The translations under genes were made by a program, and so were the position numbers. Positions 36,407 to 45,084 of a DNA stretch of 64,000 nucleotides are shown here, one piece after another. This DNA is from Phytohabitans sp037414955. GTDB taxonomy: Bacteria > Actinomycetota > Actinomycetes > Mycobacteriales > Micromonosporaceae. The notes under the pieces are model-generated. The model had not been told where the DNA came from and did not search any database. It saw only the letters and a list, made by a program, of their open reading frames with translations. Location: assembly GCA_037414955.1 (NCBI GenBank), contig JBBEWH010000011.1, forward strand, positions 1 to 64,000, read 5' to 3'. Within the stretch, counting starts at the first letter, position 1. Every line of letters begins with the position of its first letter.

Positions 36407-37407
36407 CCGGCGCGTCCCCGACCGCACCGGCGGGCTGGCGCCACGGCCGCCCGGGCCGGCGCCGCGCCGTCGCGGTGCTCCTGCTGGCTGGCCGGATCAC
36501 CGGCACCCTGCTGGGAATCTGCGCGGCGGTGTTCCTGCTCACCGAGATCCTGCCCGGAAACGCCGCTACCGTGATCGCCGGCACCCAGGCGGACGCCGGA
36601 CGCATCGCCGCGCTTGAGGCCCGCGCCGGCCTGGACGCCGCGCCGTGGGAACGGTTCGGCCACTGGCTCGGCGGGCTCGTCACCGGTGACTTCGGACGGT
36701 CGCTGATCGACGGCCGTCCGGTGGGCGCGCTGCTGGTCGAGCGGCTCACCGCCACCCTGTGGATCGCGGTACCGGCCTGGCTGCTCGCCACCGTCGGTGG
36801 CGTGCTGATCGCGTTCCTCCTGGCGTGGCGCGCCGGCGGCCGGGCCGAACGGGTCGGTTCCGGGCTGGTCGCCGCGGTCTGCGGATTTCCCGAGGTCGTG
36901 CTGGTCACCGTCCTCGTGGTGCTGCTGGCGAACACCTTTCACCTGTTGCCCGCGGTGTCCCTGATCCCGGCCGGGGGGACGCCCGCCGACCGGCCCGGGA
37001 TCCTGGTCCTGCCCGTGCTGGCCATCGCGCTGCCGTCCATGGCCTGGTGCGGGCGGCTGCTGCGCGGGCCCGCGGTCGACGTGCTGCGTCGTCCGTTCGC
37101 CACCGACGCGCTGCTGCGCGGTGTGCCGCCGTGGCGGGTGGTGCTACGCCACGGACTGCCCCACCTGGCCGCGCCGCTGGCCCAGCTCGCGACCGTGCTG
37201 GCGGCCGCGAGCCTGGCCAACACCGCCGTGGTGGAGACACTGCTGGCGTACCAAGGGCTGGGTCAGCTCCTGGCCGGCGCGGTCGCCAGCCGGGACGTGC
37301 CGGTGGTGCAGGGTGTCGCGGTCCTGCTCGCGGGCTTGGTGCTGGTGGCGTTCCTGGCCAGCGACGCGCTCGCCGCGGCGCTGGCTCGCCGCGGCGGCGT
37401 GCGATGA
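36403..37407 (+). CDS. peptide/nickel-type ABC permease 1 (DppB-like)
   Basis: Membrane permease of 334 residues with six predicted helices; first subunit type, with LTEILPGNAA after the first helix, GDFGRSLIDGRPV in the external loop, and the coupling segment LLRGVPPWRVVLRHGLPHLAAPL. GTG 36403 overlaps the previous stop (GTGA); ATG 36391 in the same frame is the alternative. The end overlaps the next gene by 4 bases. Confidence 0.88.
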   Translation: MTGASPTAPAGWRHGRPGRRRAVAVLLLAGRITGTLLGICAAVFLLTEILPGNAATVIAGTQADAGRIAALEARAGLDAAPWERFGHWLGGLVTGDFGRSLIDGRPVGALLVERLTATLWIAVPAWLLATVGGVLIAFLLAWRAGGRAERVGSGLVAAVCGFPEVVLVTVLVVLLANTFHLLPAVSLIPAGGTPADRPGILVLPVLAIALPSMAWCGRLLRGPAVDVLRRPFATDALLRGVPPWRVVLRHGLPHLAAPLAQLATVLAAASLANTAVVETLLAYQGLGQLLAGAVASRDVPVVQGVAVLLAGLVLVAFLASDALAAALARRGGVR

Positions 37408-39794
37408 GCCGCCTCGCCGGCCCGGTCGCCGGTATCGGCGTGGCGGCCGTCGTGGGCGCGGCCGTCCTCAGTGGACGGTGGGCGCCGCACGACCCACAGC
37501 GGATCGTGGGTGCGCCTTGGACCGGGCCGGCGGCGGGCAGCCCGCTCGGCACCGACGTGCTCGGCCGCGACGTGCTGTCCCGGCTGCTGGCCGGCGGCGG
37601 CGACCTTGTCACGATCGCGGTCCTGGTCGGGGCCGCCACCGCCGTGCTGGGTGCCGCGGGCGGCCTGCTCGCCGCCTGGACGCCACGGGCGGCGCGGATC
37701 GTCCGCCACGTCAGCGCCGGCATGCTCGCGATGCCCGGGGCGCTCGTCGTGTTGGTCTGCGCGGTGGCGGCACCCGGCTGGCTGGCGGTGCTCGCCGGCA
37801 TGCTGCTGCTCGGCGTGCCGCTGTCCGCCCGGGTCGTGTACGCCGCCGCGGTTCCCTTGCGGTCCAGCGGCTTCGTGCTGGCCGCCATTACCCGCGGCGA
37901 GTCCACCGCCGCCATCCTCGGTCGCGAACTGCTGCCCGCGGTGTCCGGCACGGTCCTCGCGGACGCCGGCCTGCGGATGGTCGCGGCGCTACAGCTCGCG
38001 GTCGCCGTACACGTGCTGGGCTTCGGCCCGGCACCGCCGGCGCCCGACTGGGGGCTGATGGTCCGGGAGAACCTGCCCGGCACGGCGCTGAACCCGTTGT
38101 CCGTGCTGGGACCCGCGCTGGCCATCGCGGTGCTCGCGGTGGCACTCACCGCGGGCCTCGACGTGCTCGCCGGCTGGCTGGTGCCCGCGACGAGCGCGCC
38201 GCCGATGTCGGCCCGGGCACCCCGCCGCACGGCCGCGGACCGGGCCGTCGCGGCGGCGTCAGAGCCCGACCCGCCGGCCGTCCGGCTGGCTGACGTGTCC
38301 CTGTCCGATGGCGAGTTCACGTTCGCCTGTGACCACCTGGACGTCCGCTCCGGCGAGGTGCTGGGACTGGTCGGCGGTTCCGGTGCGGGCAAGAGCACGT
38401 TGCTGCGGCTGCTCCTCGGCGACCTGCGGCCGGGCCTGCGGCTCGACCAGGGTGAGCTGCTGGTCCAGGGCCGCGCGGTGCGGTTCGGCTCGGCGGCGAG
38501 CCGCCGCTGGCGCCGCGCCTCGGTCGGTCTGCTCGCGCAGGACCCGGCGACCACATTGGACCCGCTGCGCCGGGTCGGCTCCGCCGTCGCCGACGGGCTG
38601 CCCGGCCGGGTGTCCCGGCGCGAGCGGCGGCAGCGAGTCAGCGCGATCCTGGCCCGGCTGGGACTGCCACCCGGCGTCGAGCACCGCTTCCCGGCGACCC
38701 TGTCCGGCGGCCAAGCCGCCCGGGCCGCGCTGGCCCGCGCGGTGGTCGGCGATCCGGCGCTGCTGCTCGCCGACGAGCCGACCAGCGGGCTGGACACGGA
38801 GACGGCCGGACTCGTCCGGGCCGAGATCGACCGGCGGCGGCGACTCGGCCTGGCGACCATTGTGGTGAGTCACGACCGGCGGTGGGTGCACCAGGTCGCC
38901 GATCGGGTGCTGGAGGTGGCGGACGGGACGGTGCGCCGGGCGACCACGCCGACCGAAACGGTACGGTCGGCGGCGCCCTCCCTAGGTCCGGTGGTGCTAC
39001 GGGTCCGCGGCCTCGCCGTCGCGCAACCGCCGGGCGCCGCGCCGCTGCTCCGAGACCTTGATCTGGACCTGCATCGGGGCGAGATGGTGGCGCTCCTCGG
39101 ACCGTCCGGCGCCGGAAAGAGCACCGTGCTGCGCGCGCTCTGCGGGCTCCACCCGATTACCGCGGGGCGCGTGCTGCTGCACCTCGATGGCGCGTGGCAG
39201 CCGCTGCCCGCTGGCGGCGCGCGCACCAGCCGGCAGCGCCGGGCGATGGCCCTGCTCGGGCAGGATCCGGTGGCGGAGCTCAATCCGGCACACCGGCTGG
39301 TCACCGCCGTCGCCCGGCCGGCCCAGGTGCTGCGCGGGGTGCCGGTCGCGCGGGCCCGGCGCGAGGCCACCGCGCTGCTCGCCGGCGTCGGGCTCGGCGC
39401 CGGCTTCGCCCGCCGCCGGCCGGACTCCTGTTCCGGTGGGCAGCGCCAGCGGGCGGCGATGGCCCGCGCCCTCGCCGGCGGCGCCGACGTGCTGCTCGCC
39501 GACGAGCCCACCTCCGCCCTGGACGCGGTGACCGCACACGCGCTGCTCGACCTGCTCGACGAGCACCGCGGCCGAGGGCTCGCCGTCCTGTTGGTGACCC
39601 ACGACGGCGCCGTCGCCGACCGGGCGGACCGGGTGCTGGTGCTGCCCGGCGCCGGAGGACGGCCCGCAGACCGATCGAGGATCGAAAGGCGGTCCGCACA
39701 TGTCCGACCCGAGCGCGGCTCCGGGAGTGATGGCTCCACCGCACCCGCCGGCGTCACCGCCGAACTCGCTGCCCGACCCCGGCTCCCGGGTTGA
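37404..39794 (+). CDS. fused ABC permease plus two ATPase domains
   Basis: Single protein of 796 residues that joins three normally separate subunits. Residues 1-260 are a DppC-like permease (GSPLGTDVLGRDVLSRLL; ELLPAVSGTVLADAGLRM). Residues about 290-510 are a first ATPase (GGSGAGKST; LSGGQAAR; LLLADEPTSGLD; VSHD). Residues about 530-765 are a second ATPase (GPSGAGKST; SGGQRQR; VLLADEPTSALD; VTHD). With the two genes before it, this gives a complete importer from three genes rather than five. The last 95 bases overlap the start of the acyltransferase gene, and the tail after the second ATPase looks disordered. Confidence 0.9.
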   Translation: MSRLAGPVAGIGVAAVVGAAVLSGRWAPHDPQRIVGAPWTGPAAGSPLGTDVLGRDVLSRLLAGGGDLVTIAVLVGAATAVLGAAGGLLAAWTPRAARIVRHVSAGMLAMPGALVVLVCAVAAPGWLAVLAGMLLLGVPLSARVVYAAAVPLRSSGFVLAAITRGESTAAILGRELLPAVSGTVLADAGLRMVAALQLAVAVHVLGFGPAPPAPDWGLMVRENLPGTALNPLSVLGPALAIAVLAVALTAGLDVLAGWLVPATSAPPMSARAPRRTAADRAVAAASEPDPPAVRLADVSLSDGEFTFACDHLDVRSGEVLGLVGGSGAGKSTLLRLLLGDLRPGLRLDQGELLVQGRAVRFGSAASRRWRRASVGLLAQDPATTLDPLRRVGSAVADGLPGRVSRRERRQRVSAILARLGLPPGVEHRFPATLSGGQAARAALARAVVGDPALLLADEPTSGLDTETAGLVRAEIDRRRRLGLATIVVSHDRRWVHQVADRVLEVADGTVRRATTPTETVRSAAPSLGPVVLRVRGLAVAQPPGAAPLLRDLDLDLHRGEMVALLGPSGAGKSTVLRALCGLHPITAGRVLLHLDGAWQPLPAGGARTSRQRRAMALLGQDPVAELNPAHRLVTAVARPAQVLRGVPVARARREATALLAGVGLGAGFARRRPDSCSGGQRQRAAMARALAGGADVLLADEPTSALDAVTAHALLDLLDEHRGRGLAVLLVTHDGAVADRADRVLVLPGAGGRPADRSRIERRSAHVRPERGSGSDGSTAPAGVTAELAARPRLPG

Positions 39795-40905
39795 CCGGCC
39801 GCCGCGGCTGCCGTCACTCACCGGGCTGCGGTTCCTCGCCGCGCTGCTCGTGTTCGTCTTCCATGCTTCGCTGCTGTACTCGCCGGTCCCACCGCACACG
39901 CAGGTGAGCCCGTACCGCGACGCGGCGGTGGCGGACGCGATCTGGGCGGTCGTCAACAAGGCCGGGTTCGTGGGCGTGTCGTTCTTCTTCGTGCTCAGCG
40001 GCTTCGTACTGACCTGGTCGGCGCGGCCCGGCGACCGGGTGGTGGCGTTCTGGCGCCGCCGGATCCTGAAGATCTTCCCCAACCACGCCGTCACCTGGGC
40101 GTTGGCGATGGTCCTGTTCGCGGGCGCGGTCACGCCGCTGTCGGCCTGGCTGCCCAACCTGCTGATGGTGCACGCCTTCTTCCCACAGGGGTACATCTTC
40201 TCCAGCGTCAACCCGCCGGCCTGGTCACTCTGCTGTGAACTGCTCTTCTACCTGCTGTTCCCCTTCCTGATCCACCCCATCCGGCGCATCGGCGACCGCT
40301 GGCTGTGGGCGTGGGCGGGGGCGATGGTGGCTGGCATGGTGGGTGTCCAACTCGTCATGCAGTTCCTCATCCCGGACGAGCCCGTCCCGCCCATGAGCCC
40401 CGTCTCGATCGTCCAGTCGTGGTTCGGGTACATCTTCCCGCCGATGCGGTTGTTCGAGTTCGTCCTCGGCGTGTTCCTGGCCCGCATCGTCCTGGCTGGA
40501 CGGTGGCCGCGCGGCGTAAACCTGGCCTGGGCCGGCGTCCTGATGGCCGCGGGATACGCCGCCGCGCTCGCCGCGCCGCTGCTGTACGGGTACGCCGTGG
40601 CCACCGTGGTGCCGATCGCCGCGGTGATCTGCGCCGCCGCCTCGGTCGACGTGCGCGGCGCGCGGACCTTCCTGGGCGGCCGGGTGATGCGGTGGCTGGG
40701 CGAGGTGTCGTTCGGCTTCTACCTCGCCCAGGGGATCACCCTCCTGTATCTGCGCTCGTTGTTCCACGCGGACGGATACGGCGTCCCGCTCGGCACCCTC
40801 GTCCTGGTGTGCCTGTTCCTTGCCACGCTGCTCGGCGGCTGGCTGCTGCACACCTGCGTCGAGCGCCCCATCATGCGCCGCTGGGCCCGGACCCGGCCGG
40901 CTTGA
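39700..40905 (+). CDS. membrane acyltransferase (acyltransferase family 3), second copy
   Basis: Polytopic protein of 401 residues with RLPSLTGLRFLAALLVFVFHAS, FFFVLSGFVLTW, FWRRRILKIFPNHAVTW and WSLCCELLFYLLFP, clearly related to the acyltransferase at 22093. The ATG at 39700 lies inside the end of the preceding fusion gene; a later ATG at 39730 is possible, and the first 30 residues are Pro-rich and poorly conserved in such proteins. Its place between transporter and exporter genes suggests acylation of the product before or during export, which is inference. Confidence 0.85.
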   Translation: MSDPSAAPGVMAPPHPPASPPNSLPDPGSRVDRPPRLPSLTGLRFLAALLVFVFHASLLYSPVPPHTQVSPYRDAAVADAIWAVVNKAGFVGVSFFFVLSGFVLTWSARPGDRVVAFWRRRILKIFPNHAVTWALAMVLFAGAVTPLSAWLPNLLMVHAFFPQGYIFSSVNPPAWSLCCELLFYLLFPFLIHPIRRIGDRWLWAWAGAMVAGMVGVQLVMQFLIPDEPVPPMSPVSIVQSWFGYIFPPMRLFEFVLGVFLARIVLAGRWPRGVNLAWAGVLMAAGYAAALAAPLLYGYAVATVVPIAAVICAAASVDVRGARTFLGGRVMRWLGEVSFGFYLAQGITLLYLRSLFHADGYGVPLGTLVLVCLFLATLLGGWLLHTCVERPIMRRWARTRPA

Positions 40906-40928
40906 CCACATCACTGTCTGGAGGTTCG

Positions 40929-42353
40929 ATGTCCATCGCCGATGCTCAGCCCACCCCCCGGGAGACCATCTCCGCCGGGCGGTTACGCGTGGCGCTGGTC
41001 GTCATCCTCGTCTGCCAGCTGCTCATCATCCTCGACGTGACCATCGTGAACGTCGCCATTCCGCAGATCCAGCACGCGCTGGGCTTCTCCGCGGCCAGCG
41101 TCTCCTGGGTGGTCAACGCGTACACGCTGGCGTTCGGCGGGCTGCTGCTTCTCGGCGGGCGCGCGGGTGACATCCTTGGCCAGCGCCGCGTGCTGCTCGC
41201 CGGGGTCCTGCTGTTCACCGTCGCGTCGCTGCTCGGCGGCCTCGCACTGACCACATGGTGGCTGGTCGCCGCCCGAGCCGCCCAGGGGATCGGCGCGGCC
41301 CTCATCGCGCCGGGCACCCTCGCCCTGATCGCCACCACGTTTCCGGAGGGTGGCCCGCGGACCCGGGCACTGGCCATCTACTCCGCGGTCAGTGCCGGCG
41401 GCGGGTCCATCGGGCTGCTCCTGGGCGGCGTGCTCACCGACTGGGTGTCGTGGCGGCTCGGTCTGTTCGTCAACGTGCCGCTCGGCATCGCCGTCCTGCT
41501 GATCGCGCCGAAGGTGGTCCAGGAGTCCCGGCCGCAACCGGGACGCTTCGACCTGGGCGGCGCGGTGACCTCCACGGTGGGCATGGCCGCTCTCGTCTAC
41601 GGGCTGGTCCACGCCGCTGACAGCGGCTGGCGCGATCCGGCCACCCTCGTGCCGGTCGTGACCGGCGCGCTCCTGCTCGTGGCGTTCCCGATCATCGAGG
41701 CCCGCGCCGCTCAGCCGATCGCGCCGCTGCACCTGTTCAGGCATCCCATCCGGGCCGGCGGGTACGCCGCGATGCTGCTCCTGGTGGCCGCGATGTTCGG
41801 GATGTTCTTCATGCTCACCCAGTTCCTCCAGCAGGTGCGTGGGTTCAGCCCGCTGGAGTCCGGCCTGGCCTTCCTGCCAATGCTCCTGCCGATCTTCACC
41901 ATCGTGCAGGTCATGCCCTGGCTCCTCGGCCGGGTCCGCCCCATGCGGCTCGTGCTGACCGGTGGCCTGCTCATCGCGGCCGGCACCGCCTGGTTGACCC
42001 AGCTCAGCGAGCAGTCCGGGTACGCCGGCTCGGTGCTCGGGCCGATGGTGCTTTTCGGTGTCGGCGGCGGGCTCAGCTTCATGCCCATGTACGTGATCAG
42101 CCTCACCGGAGTGCCGCCGGAGGACAACGGCGCGGCGTCCGGCGTCCTGCAGAGCGTGCAGCAGGTGGGCGGTGCCCTCGGCATGGCGATCCTGGTCACC
42201 GTGTTCGGCACGGCGGCCCGATCGGCGGAGGGCGGTGCGCGCGCCGCGCTGACGGCCGGCGTGGTCGCGGCGTTCGTCGTCGCGACCCTCTTCACCCTTG
42301 TCGCCCTCGTCGTGGTGCTGCTCGCGACCCGTGCCGGTCGCCGCACCGGGTAG
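40929..42353 (+). CDS. MFS drug/metallophore exporter (DHA2, 14-helix type)
   Basis: Proton-driven exporter of 474 residues. Family marks: LDVTIVNVAIPQIQ in helix 1, GGRAGDILGQRRV in the first cytosolic loop, RAAQGIGAALIAPGTLALI in helix 4, and GGGSIGLLLGGVLTD in helix 5, the antiporter motif. About 14 helices are expected. The ATG follows GGAGGTTCG. It is the last gene of the plus-strand run from 23385 and is convergent with the oxidoreductase operon, with only 18 bases between the stops. Export of the newly made metallophore is the likely job. Confidence 0.9.
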   Translation: MSIADAQPTPRETISAGRLRVALVVILVCQLLIILDVTIVNVAIPQIQHALGFSAASVSWVVNAYTLAFGGLLLLGGRAGDILGQRRVLLAGVLLFTVASLLGGLALTTWWLVAARAAQGIGAALIAPGTLALIATTFPEGGPRTRALAIYSAVSAGGGSIGLLLGGVLTDWVSWRLGLFVNVPLGIAVLLIAPKVVQESRPQPGRFDLGGAVTSTVGMAALVYGLVHAADSGWRDPATLVPVVTGALLLVAFPIIEARAAQPIAPLHLFRHPIRAGGYAAMLLLVAAMFGMFFMLTQFLQQVRGFSPLESGLAFLPMLLPIFTIVQVMPWLLGRVRPMRLVLTGGLLIAAGTAWLTQLSEQSGYAGSVLGPMVLFGVGGGLSFMPMYVISLTGVPPEDNGAASGVLQSVQQVGGALGMAILVTVFGTAARSAEGGARAALTAGVVAAFVVATLFTLVALVVVLLATRAGRRTG

Positions 42354-42371
42354 GCCGGATGGGCCGGGCCG

Positions 42372-43313
42372 CTACTCCGCGGCGGGCGGCGGGAACAGGG
42401 TCGGGTGGTCGGTCCGGAACAGGTCGCCGTCGAGCCACACCGCCGCCGCCTGCCCCGCGGCGGCGCCGGTCAGCACGAAGGTGAGCGCCACCGGGGTGGG
42501 CTCGAACCGGGCGAGGTCGCCCGCCGCGTACACGCCGGGCACCGTCGTTCGTTGCTGCGCGTCGACCTTGACCCAGCCGTCGGGCAGGATCTCACAGCCC
42601 AGGTCGGCGGCGAGGGTCGAGTGCTGGCGCTCGGCCGGGCGGTGGAACAGCGCCTGGCGGGGGAGCGGCTCGCCCTCGGTGAACCGGATGGTCAGCGCGT
42701 CCAGCTCTCCCGCGATCTGTGCGACCGGCTCCGGGCGCACCGCGATGTTGCGCTCCTTGAGCATCGGCACGAGCCCGTCGCCCAACTCCGCCGGGCCGTC
42801 GGTGAGCAGCACGACGTCGTCACTGAACCGATCCCGGAGATAGAGGGCCAGCATGGCACCTGGCTGGCCGTTGCCCAGCACCGCGACGGTCTTGCCGCGC
42901 ACCTCGTTGCCGTGGCAGTACGGGCAGTGGAAGACGCTGACCCCGAACCGTTCGGCGAAGCCGTCGATGGAAGGCATCTGGTCGGTCACGCCGGTGGCCA
43001 GCAGCAGACGCCTGGCCTGGTGGCGCCCCGCGTCGGCCAGCTCCACCTCGAACCGGTCGGGAGACCGCTGGACCCCGAGCACGCGGTCGTCGAGGACACG
43101 CACGGTCGGATACGCGGCCAACTCGGCGCGGGCGAGGCGGCGCAGCTCCGCGGGGGAGAACCCGTCCCGCGAGGGAAACATGTGCAGCGCGGGGGAGGGG
43201 GCGTTGCGTGGCCGTCCACTGTCGACCACCAGGGTCCGTCGTCCCTGCCGACCCAGCACCTGCGCCGCGGTCAATCCGGCCGGCCCGGCCCCGACGACGA
43301 TGACATCCAGCAT
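42372..43313 (-). CDS. thioredoxin-reductase-like FAD/NAD(P) disulfide oxidoreductase
   Basis: Flavoprotein of 313 residues: FAD motif VVGAGPAGLTAAQVLG at the N-terminus, redox pair in FHCPYCHGNEV (CPYC, about 136-139), NAD(P) motif VLGNGQPGAMLAL, and the second FAD motif GVYAAGDLAR. This is the layout of small thioredoxin reductases and of dithiol oxidases that act on natural products. It starts one base after the ABC stop (TAGGATG), with GAAAGGAC as ribosome site. Possible roles are thiol oxidation during thiazoline chemistry, release of metal from the complex, or redox repair. The sequence does not decide. Confidence 0.85.
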   Translation of the reverse strand: MLDVIVVGAGPAGLTAAQVLGRQGRRTLVVDSGRPRNAPSPALHMFPSRDGFSPAELRRLARAELAAYPTVRVLDDRVLGVQRSPDRFEVELADAGRHQARRLLLATGVTDQMPSIDGFAERFGVSVFHCPYCHGNEVRGKTVAVLGNGQPGAMLALYLRDRFSDDVVLLTDGPAELGDGLVPMLKERNIAVRPEPVAQIAGELDALTIRFTEGEPLPRQALFHRPAERQHSTLAADLGCEILPDGWVKVDAQQRTTVPGVYAAGDLARFEPTPVALTFVLTGAAAGQAAAVWLDGDLFRTDHPTLFPPPAAE

Positions 43314-43314
43314 C

Positions 43315-45084
43315 CTAAGTCCTTTCGGTCAGGAGAGTTTGTGTGGCGATCGCACCACCCGGCGCGTCCGACGTGATACGCCACCCCTGGGCGTGATCGC
43401 GGCGCGTCCAGAGATCCGCGTACCGGCCGCGCCGTTGGATCAACTCGTCGTGGGTGCCCACCTCGACCACCTGACCGGTGTCCAGCACCACGATCTGATC
43501 GGCGTGGCACACCGTCTCCAAACGGTGCGCCACCACGACGAGGGTGCGGCGCCGCGCAAGTTCGGCGAGGGCCGCGACGACGGCGCCCTCGTTCGCCGGG
43601 TCGAGGGCGGCGGTCGCCTCGTCGAGCAGCACGATGGGGGCGTCCTTCAGCAGCGCTCGCGCGATGGAGACGCGCTGCCGCTCGCCACCGGACAATGTGG
43701 ACCCGCCTTCGCCGACGCGGGTCTGCCAGCCGTGCGGAAGCCGGCGGGCGATCTCGTCGACGCGGGCGAGCCGGGCGGCGGAGCGAACCTCCTCCGGGGT
43801 GGCGTTGTCCCGGCCCAGCCTGATGTTGTCCACCAGCGTGCCCTCGAACAGGTAGACGTCCTGGAACACCACGCACAGGCGGCTCATCAGGTCGTCGGCG
43901 CGCAGGGACCGGACGTCCACCCCGCCGATGCGTATCACGCCGGAGTCGACGTCCATGAACCGCGCGATCAGTCGCAGCAGGGTGGTCTTTCCCGCGCCGG
44001 AGGGCCCCACGATCGCGGTCATGCTGCGCTCGGGGATGCGCAGCGAGACGTCTCGCACGGTGGGGTGGCCGCCCTGGCGCAGGCTCACCCGCTCCAGCTC
44101 GATGTCGAAGCCGTGCGGTTGGGTCGAGGCCGCCGGTTCGGGCAGCGCGGGCGTGTCCAGCAGGGCCCGGATCCGGTTGAGTGAACTGTTCGCCATCCGC
44201 AGCGCGGCGCCGAGTTCGGCAGCGGTCAACGCCGGCTCGGTGAACCGCACGGCGAGCACGAGCAGGAATACCAGGGTCGGCGGATCGAGCCGAGCACCGA
44301 TGGCCAGCGCGACCACCACCACGAGGAGCAGCGTGAAAGCCGCCTGGGTGGCCAGTGCGAAGCCGGCGAGCCCCGGCATGGCGGTGCGCAGCATCCGCCG
44401 GGCCGCGCGATGCTGATCGAGCAGCGCGTCGTCCAGTGCCTGGAGGCCGTGGACGGTGCGGCCGAACGCCCGCAGCACGGGCTGCTGTTGGGCGAACTCG
44501 ACCACGCGGGCGGCGGCCTCCGCGGCTGCCGCGTCGGTGGCCCGGTCGGTCCGCTCCACCAGCCGCCCGGTCCACCGGTAGGCGGCGACGATGAACGGCA
44601 CCGCCAGCAGAGCGGCCAGACCCAACCGAGGGTCCACCGCGAACATGACCGCGAGCACGGCGGCGGGAGCCACCACCGCGGTGATCAGCGGATCAAGCAG
44701 GTGGCTGACCACGCCCATCACGTTCATCGCGCTTGTGGTGACCAACTGCCCGAGCGAGCCGACCCGGCGCGCGGTGAACCAGCCCAACGGGAGCCGCACG
44801 ACGTGGTCACCGATCCTGGTGTGCAGCACGCTGGACATGCCGAACGCGGCGCGCCGGCTCTGCCCGATGCCGGCATAGGACAGCGCGACGAACAAGGCGA
44901 CCAGCACGGACAGCGCGACCAGCCAGGGCCACACCGGTGTGCCGGCCGCCAGGCCACGCAGGACGGGGAGCAACAGGGCGATGGACGCCCCCTGCAGGGC
45001 GGCCGCGGCGACCAGGTAGAGGACGGTGCGCCGCAGCGGTGCGGCGTGCTCCGGGCCCAGCAGCCGGATCAGGTGACGGATCAC
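43315..45084 (-). CDS. ABC half-transporter B (membrane plus ATPase)
   Basis: Half-size ABC protein of 589 residues: six-helix membrane domain (1-310) and ATPase (about 335-565) with GPSGAGKTT, Q-loop VVFQDVYLFEGTL, signature STLSGGERQR, Walker B IVLLDEATAALD and VAHR. GTG 45084 overlaps the stop of the partner gene. The pair has the same layout as YbtP/YbtQ of the yersiniabactin locus, half-transporters that work as a heterodimer and, unusually for this fold, take up the metallophore complex. Export is the more common direction for the family, so direction is open. Confidence 0.88.
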   Translation of the reverse strand: MIRHLIRLLGPEHAAPLRRTVLYLVAAAALQGASIALLLPVLRGLAAGTPVWPWLVALSVLVALFVALSYAGIGQSRRAAFGMSSVLHTRIGDHVVRLPLGWFTARRVGSLGQLVTTSAMNVMGVVSHLLDPLITAVVAPAAVLAVMFAVDPRLGLAALLAVPFIVAAYRWTGRLVERTDRATDAAAAEAAARVVEFAQQQPVLRAFGRTVHGLQALDDALLDQHRAARRMLRTAMPGLAGFALATQAAFTLLLVVVVALAIGARLDPPTLVFLLVLAVRFTEPALTAAELGAALRMANSSLNRIRALLDTPALPEPAASTQPHGFDIELERVSLRQGGHPTVRDVSLRIPERSMTAIVGPSGAGKTTLLRLIARFMDVDSGVIRIGGVDVRSLRADDLMSRLCVVFQDVYLFEGTLVDNIRLGRDNATPEEVRSAARLARVDEIARRLPHGWQTRVGEGGSTLSGGERQRVSIARALLKDAPIVLLDEATAALDPANEGAVVAALAELARRRTLVVVAHRLETVCHADQIVVLDTGQVVEVGTHDELIQRRGRYADLWTRRDHAQGWRITSDAPGGAIATQTLLTERT

